Shown: positions 60,474-64,000 of the stretch, one piece after another | Position numbering within the stretch: the first letter of the stretch is position 1 | How the letters are laid out: each line of letters opens with the position of its first letter | From: Geomonas oryzisoli | GTDB lineage: Bacteria > Desulfobacterota > Desulfuromonadia > Geobacterales > Geobacteraceae | Reading direction: 5' to 3' | Assembly: GCF_018986915.1 (NCBI RefSeq) | Contig: NZ_CP076723.1 | Coordinates: forward strand, 1,025,501 to 1,089,500 | Length of the DNA stretch: 64,000 nt | The notes under the pieces: model-generated | What the model was told of the DNA's origin: nothing | The model's database searches: none | The model's input: only the letters and a program-made list of their open reading frames with translations | Translations under genes and position numbers: made by a program

Positions 60474-62183
60474 ATGAAATGGTTCACCAATCTGAAGGTA
60501 GGCACTAAGCTTGTCGCGGCGTTTGTAGCGGTATCGGTCATCACGGCCGTGGTGGGGATCATCGGCATCCGCAACATGGGGACCATCAATGACATGGCCG
60601 ATGAAATGTACATGAGGGAGCTGCTGGGGGTCTCCAATATCAAGGAAGCCAACATCAACCTGATTTACATCTCCCGGGCCGAGAAGAACTACCTCCTTGC
60701 CACTACGCAGCAGGAGCGGGAGAAGTACGTCACCAACATAAACAAATACAAGGCCGGCTATAAGGAATGGCTGGACAAGGCGAGGCCGCTGTTCACCTCG
60801 GAGAAGGGAAAGATTCTCCTGAAACGGCTGGAGACGGCCAACGAGGAGTGGTTCGCGCTGCAACAGAAGGTGATCGAATTGGGGGCAAAGGACAAGCTCA
60901 ACGACAGCTCGCCCGCGGTGACCCTCTCCTTCGGTGAGGCCCGCACCAAACAGACCGTGGTGGATGAGACCCTGACCGAACTGGCCCGGCTGAAGGAAGA
61001 GAATGCCAAGGACGCAGCGGTGGAGACCGCCAGAATCTACAAGGGGAGCCTGACGCTGATGGTGAGCCTAGTGGCGGGCGGCGTTCTGATCGGCCTGGCG
61101 CTGGGGATCATCATCTCGCGCATGATCAGCGTCCCGCTCCGGCGCGGCGTCGAGTTCGCCTCAGTCGTGGCGGATGGTGACCTGACCCAGACCATCGATC
61201 TCGACCAGAAGGACGAGGTCGGCCAGTTGGCCGCGGCGCTGAACAACATGGTGGGGCGCCTGAAGGGGATCGTCGCCGAGGTGAAGAGCGCGTCCGATAA
61301 CGTGGCGGCGGGGAGCCAGCAGCTTTCCTCCGGGGCGGAGGAGATGTCCCAGGGGGCCACTGAGCAGGCGGCGTCCGCCGAGGAGGCCTCGTCCTCGATG
61401 GAACAGATGTCCTCCAATATCCGACAGAACGCGGACAACGCCATTCAGACCGAGAAGATCGCGGTGAAGTCGGCCCAGGACGCCCGGGAAGGGGGGCAGG
61501 CCGTCCAGGAGACGGTGACCGCCATGAAGGAGATAGCCGGCAAGATCGGCATCATCGAGGAGATCGCGCGCCAGACCAACCTGCTTGCGCTCAATGCCGC
61601 CATCGAAGCGGCCAGGGCGGGGGAGCATGGCAAGGGGTTCGCGGTGGTCGCCTCCGAGGTGAGAAAGCTCGCGGAACGGAGCCAGAGAGCGGCCGCCGAG
61701 ATCAGCGAGCTCTCGGCCAGCAGCGTCGATGTGGCCGAGAAGGCAGGAGACCTGCTGGCCAAGATGGTGCCGGACATCCAGAAGACCGCCGAACTGGTGC
61801 AGGAGATCAGCGCGGCGAGTAAGGAGCAGGACACCGGTGCGGACCAGATCAACCGGGCGATCCAGCAGCTGGACCAGGTGATCCAGGCCAATGCGGGAGC
61901 CTCCGAAGAGATGGCCTCCACCGCCGAGGAACTCTCCAGCCAGGCCGAACAGCTGCAGACCGCGGTCTCCTTCTTCAAGATCGGCGACGAGCGCCTGAGG
62001 AGGGTTGCGCCTGCGGCCAAGGTCGCTCCCACCGCCAAGCCGGCCGCGGCGCAGGGGAAGCAGCTGACCCGCGCCAAGGTCGCGGCCCCCGGCGCGACGG
62101 CCGCGCAGGTGAAGAAGGCCGTGGGGCATGACTTCAACCTGGACGACAAGAGCGCGAGCGACGCGGATTTCGAGCAGTACTAG
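60474..62183 (+). CDS. Methyl-accepting chemotaxis protein (4HB sensor)
   Basis: 569 residues. TM1 near 11-32; four-helix-bundle ligand domain at about 33-190 ([31 protein letters not shown]); TM2 near 193-212; HAMP; signalling domain with [22 protein letters not shown]. The last 60 residues are Ala/Lys-rich and end in an acidic tail DADFEQY; there is no CheR pentapeptide. Nearly identical in its signalling part to the partial MCP at 63256. GGAGGACGGAG precedes the start. Confidence 0.92.
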   Translation: MKWFTNLKVGTKLVAAFVAVSVITAVVGIIGIRNMGTINDMADEMYMRELLGVSNIKEANINLIYISRAEKNYLLATTQQEREKYVTNINKYKAGYKEWLDKARPLFTSEKGKILLKRLETANEEWFALQQKVIELGAKDKLNDSSPAVTLSFGEARTKQTVVDETLTELARLKEENAKDAAVETARIYKGSLTLMVSLVAGGVLIGLALGIIISRMISVPLRRGVEFASVVADGDLTQTIDLDQKDEVGQLAAALNNMVGRLKGIVAEVKSASDNVAAGSQQLSSGAEEMSQGATEQAASAEEASSSMEQMSSNIRQNADNAIQTEKIAVKSAQDAREGGQAVQETVTAMKEIAGKIGIIEEIARQTNLLALNAAIEAARAGEHGKGFAVVASEVRKLAERSQRAAAEISELSASSVDVAEKAGDLLAKMVPDIQKTAELVQEISAASKEQDTGADQINRAIQQLDQVIQANAGASEEMASTAEELSSQAEQLQTAVSFFKIGDERLRRVAPAAKVAPTAKPAAAQGKQLTRAKVAAPGATAAQVKKAVGHDFNLDDKSASDADFEQY

Positions 62184-62232
62184 CTTTGATTGAGTCGGCG
62201 GCCTGAGGGCCGCCTGTGATGCCCTGCCATGC

Positions 62233-62263
62233 AGCGCCGTCCCCCGGGACGGCGCTTTTTTTT
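62233..62263 (+). terminator. Intrinsic terminator of the chemoreceptor gene
   Basis: AGCGCCGTCCC and GGGACGGCGCT form an eleven-base stem followed by eight T. Confidence 0.9.
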
Positions 62264-62324
62264 GCCTCGACCAGGGACCAGGAGGTCGGCGTCCTTGCCG
62301 GCAGGCCGGCGCAGGGGCTGCATA

Positions 62325-62355
62325 GCCCCCCCTCCCTTGACGGGAGGGGGCCGGG
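62325..62355. repeat. C-run/G-run hairpin (shared repeat core)
   Basis: CCCCCTCCCTTGACGGGAGGGGG, the same core as in the element at 53775. It lies between convergent MCP and cheW genes. Confidence 0.6.
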
Positions 62356-62422
62356 GGGTGGGTGAAGACTCACCGAACGGATATGATGCCCGCAAGGATC
62401 AGAACCTTCGGGCGCAGCCCAA

Positions 62423-62456
62423 TAAAAAGGGGCAGCCGCTCCATGGCGGCTGCCCC
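62423..62456 (-). terminator. Intrinsic terminator of cheW
   Basis: On the minus strand a twelve-base stem of GGGGCAGCCGCC and GGCGGCTGCCCC type is followed by TTTTTATT. Confidence 0.85.
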
Positions 62457-62497
62457 TTGCCTCTTTCGATTCGTTCTGTCTATTGTCCGGTCGCCTG

Positions 62498-62992
62498 CTA
62501 AGCCGCGGCCCCTTCCAGCTCCTGGACCATTTCCAGTTCGCCGCTGGTGAACACCTTGTCGATGTCCAGGATGATGATGAACTGCTCGTTGTGCTTGCCC
62601 ATCCCCTTGATGAAGTCGGTGTTGAGCTTGGTGCCGATACGCGGCGGCGGCTCGATCTGGTCCGGCTCCAGGTCCATGACCTCCTGGACCGCGTCGGCCA
62701 TGGCTCCCATGACCACCTTTTCGCCTTCCAGTTCCACCTCGACGATGATGACGCAGGTGTTGACCGTCTGCTCAGCCATCGCCATGCCGAACTTCAGGCG
62801 CAGGTCCACCACCGGGACCACGCTGCCGCGCAGGTTGATGACGCCGCGCATGTAGTCCGGCGTCTGCGGCACCTTGGTGATGGACGTGAAATCCAGCACC
62901 TCGCGCACCTTGCCGATGTCCAGGGCGAACAGCTCGTCCTCCAGCTTGAAGGTCAGATACTGGGTAGTTTCCGTGATTGTCTCGACCGCCAT
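62498..62992 (-). CDS. cheW: Chemotaxis coupling protein CheW
   Basis: 164 residues. Two CheW/SH3-like barrels: YLTFKLEDELFALDIGKVREVL, then TPDYMRGVINLRGSVVPVVDLRLKFG, and the second-barrel GMGKHNEQFIIILDIDKVF. It links MCPs to CheA. The start follows GAGAGGAGAG. It lies downstream of the partial MCP on the same strand, with its own terminator. Confidence 0.93.
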   Translation of the reverse strand: MAVETITETTQYLTFKLEDELFALDIGKVREVLDFTSITKVPQTPDYMRGVINLRGSVVPVVDLRLKFGMAMAEQTVNTCVIIVEVELEGEKVVMGAMADAVQEVMDLEPDQIEPPPRIGTKLNTDFIKGMGKHNEQFIIILDIDKVFTSGELEMVQELEGAAA

Positions 62993-63255
62993 ATTCTCTC
63001 TCCTCTCTCAGTTTTGACTGTCGGTGCGCCCCACTATGAGTAACGACCAATCAGGCTAGGCTCGAACCGGTTCCGCCGATCGTGCACCCGGAACCCATCA
63101 AATATATCGTCACATTGCGGCGCTAAATTGAGTCAAAAAAACCGTGGTTACAAAGTTATAATCTGCCGGCGCCCGCCCCTGGGCCGGAGGGAGGGGAAGG
63201 AAGTCGTGGCGCAGCGGCCGGTGCCGCAAGCCGCTGCGCCGATGGGAACACCCTT

Positions 63256-64000
63256 TTAGAAGCTTTCGAATGCCTCGTCGTTCAGGTCCAGGTGGACGGC
63301 GTGAGGAGCGGCGTGGGTGAGCGAACGGGCCGGCGCGGCAGCCTTCTTGGCCGGCTTGGCAGCCGCCTTGCGCGGTGCGGCAGCCGTCGAGGCGGTGTGG
63401 GCCACCCTGAAGAAGCTGATGGTGTGCTGCAGCTGCTCCGACTGCGAGGCGAGCTCTTCCGCGGTGGCCGACATCTCCTCGGCGGCCGAGGCGTTCTGCT
63501 GGATCACCTGGTCGAGCTGCTGGATCGCTTTGTTGATCTGCTCGGCGCCGGTGTCCTGTTCTCTGCTGGCGGCGGTGATCTCCTGCACCAGTCCGGCCGT
63601 CCTCTGGATGTCCGGCAGCATGTTGGAGAGCATGGCCCCGGCGGTTTCGGCCACCTCGACGCTCGAAGAGGAGAGATCCGAGATCTCCGCCGCAGCCTTC
63701 TGGGAACGCTCGGCCAGCTTTCTCACCTCGGACGCGACCACGGCGAACCCCTTGCCGTGCTCGCCGGCGCGCGCCGCCTCGATGGCGGCGTTCAGTGCCA
63801 GGAGGTTGGTCTGCCGCGCGATCTCCTCGATGATGGAGATCTTGCCTGCGATCTCTTTCATTGCGGACACCGTCTGTGCCACCGCCTTGCCCCCCTCCTG
63901 CGCATCCGCCGCGGACTTGACCGCGATCTTCTCGGTCTGCAGGGCGTTATCCGCGTTCTGTCTGATGTTGGAAGACATCTCTTCCATGGAGGAGGAGGCC
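63256..64000 (-). CDS. Methyl-accepting chemotaxis protein, partial (runs off the window)
   Basis: Only the C-terminal 248 or so residues are inside the window: the signalling coiled coil with [22 protein letters not shown] and a Lys/Ala-rich tail ending in [11 protein letters not shown]. Over the overlap it is very close to the MCP at 60474, so they are recent paralogues. The sensor domain lies beyond base 64000. The 263-base gap to cheW shows no other gene. Confidence 0.9.
   Translation of the reverse strand, partial: ASSSMEEMSSNIRQNADNALQTEKIAVKSAADAQEGGKAVAQTVSAMKEIAGKISIIEEIARQTNLLALNAAIEAARAGEHGKGFAVVASEVRKLAERSQKAAAEISDLSSSSVEVAETAGAMLSNMLPDIQRTAGLVQEITAASREQDTGAEQINKAIQQLDQVIQQNASAAEEMSATAEELASQSEQLQHTISFFRVAHTASTAAAPRKAAAKPAKKAAAPARSLTHAAPHAVHLDLNDEAFESF

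Overview
The window is a high-GC, densely packed bacterial chromosome segment. A Geobacter-type delta-proteobacterium (Geobacterales) is the best fit. The pointers are a membrane complex of the Ehr type (group 4 hydrogenase-like, without nickel ligands), two paralogous hexaheme c-type cytochromes, many PAS/CHASE/Cache sensor kinases, several chemoreceptors and REP-like repeats in many intergenic gaps. The organism is inferred from gene content only. No rRNA, tRNA, CRISPR array, prophage or intact transposase was found.

Layout. (1) 47-7588: six-gene operon for a complex I/group 4 hydrogenase-like proton-pumping module whose large subunit lacks the Ni-Fe cysteines, followed by a CHASE-domain hybrid kinase. 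(2) 10296-13350: a lipoprotein, a cold-shock protein, a 16/17-bp tandem repeat, a tiny membrane peptide with a SYLF-domain protein, and a PilZ protein. (3) 13384-18882: a BarA-like tripartite kinase behind a sigma-28-like promoter, murB, and a Cache chemoreceptor. (4) 19335-24521: a NamZ-like muramidase (DUF1343), a cytochrome operon (hexaheme - small three-Cys protein - hexaheme), and an M20 peptidase/GNAT pair. (5) 24995-31209: tamA-tamB outer-membrane assembly module. (6) About 31260-33400: an apparently less GC-rich accessory patch with a vapBC toxin-antitoxin pair and two lipoprotein genes. (7) 33545-42714, all minus strand: MBL-fold hydrolase, transglutaminase-like protein, MFS transporter, nucleoside deoxyribosyltransferase, M23 peptidase, secreted unknowns, and a DUF819 permease with an L-Ala-D/L-Glu-type dipeptide epimerase. 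(8) 43105-50803: STAS protein with a broken cheY, a divergent sigma-54 activator, and a three-gene kinase/response-regulator operon. (9) 51164-56631: DoxX, a PstS-like binding protein, cysM, an L,D-transpeptidase and small proteins. (10) 56814-64000: DUF2520 protein, NarL-type kinase, two LuxR-type regulators, chemoreceptor, CheW, and a second chemoreceptor that runs off the window.

Two themes recur. One is motility and chemotaxis signalling: sigma-28-like promoters lie before several signalling genes, with three MCPs, CheW, STAS and a cheY remnant. The other is cell-envelope and peptidoglycan handling: MurB, NamZ-like, M23, L,D-transpeptidase, dipeptide epimerase with a candidate permease, and TamAB. 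A family of inverted-repeat elements built on GGGACTGGCTCCG...GGTGCCTGTCCC sits just past stop codons at six sites and always reads in the same direction relative to the adjoining gene.
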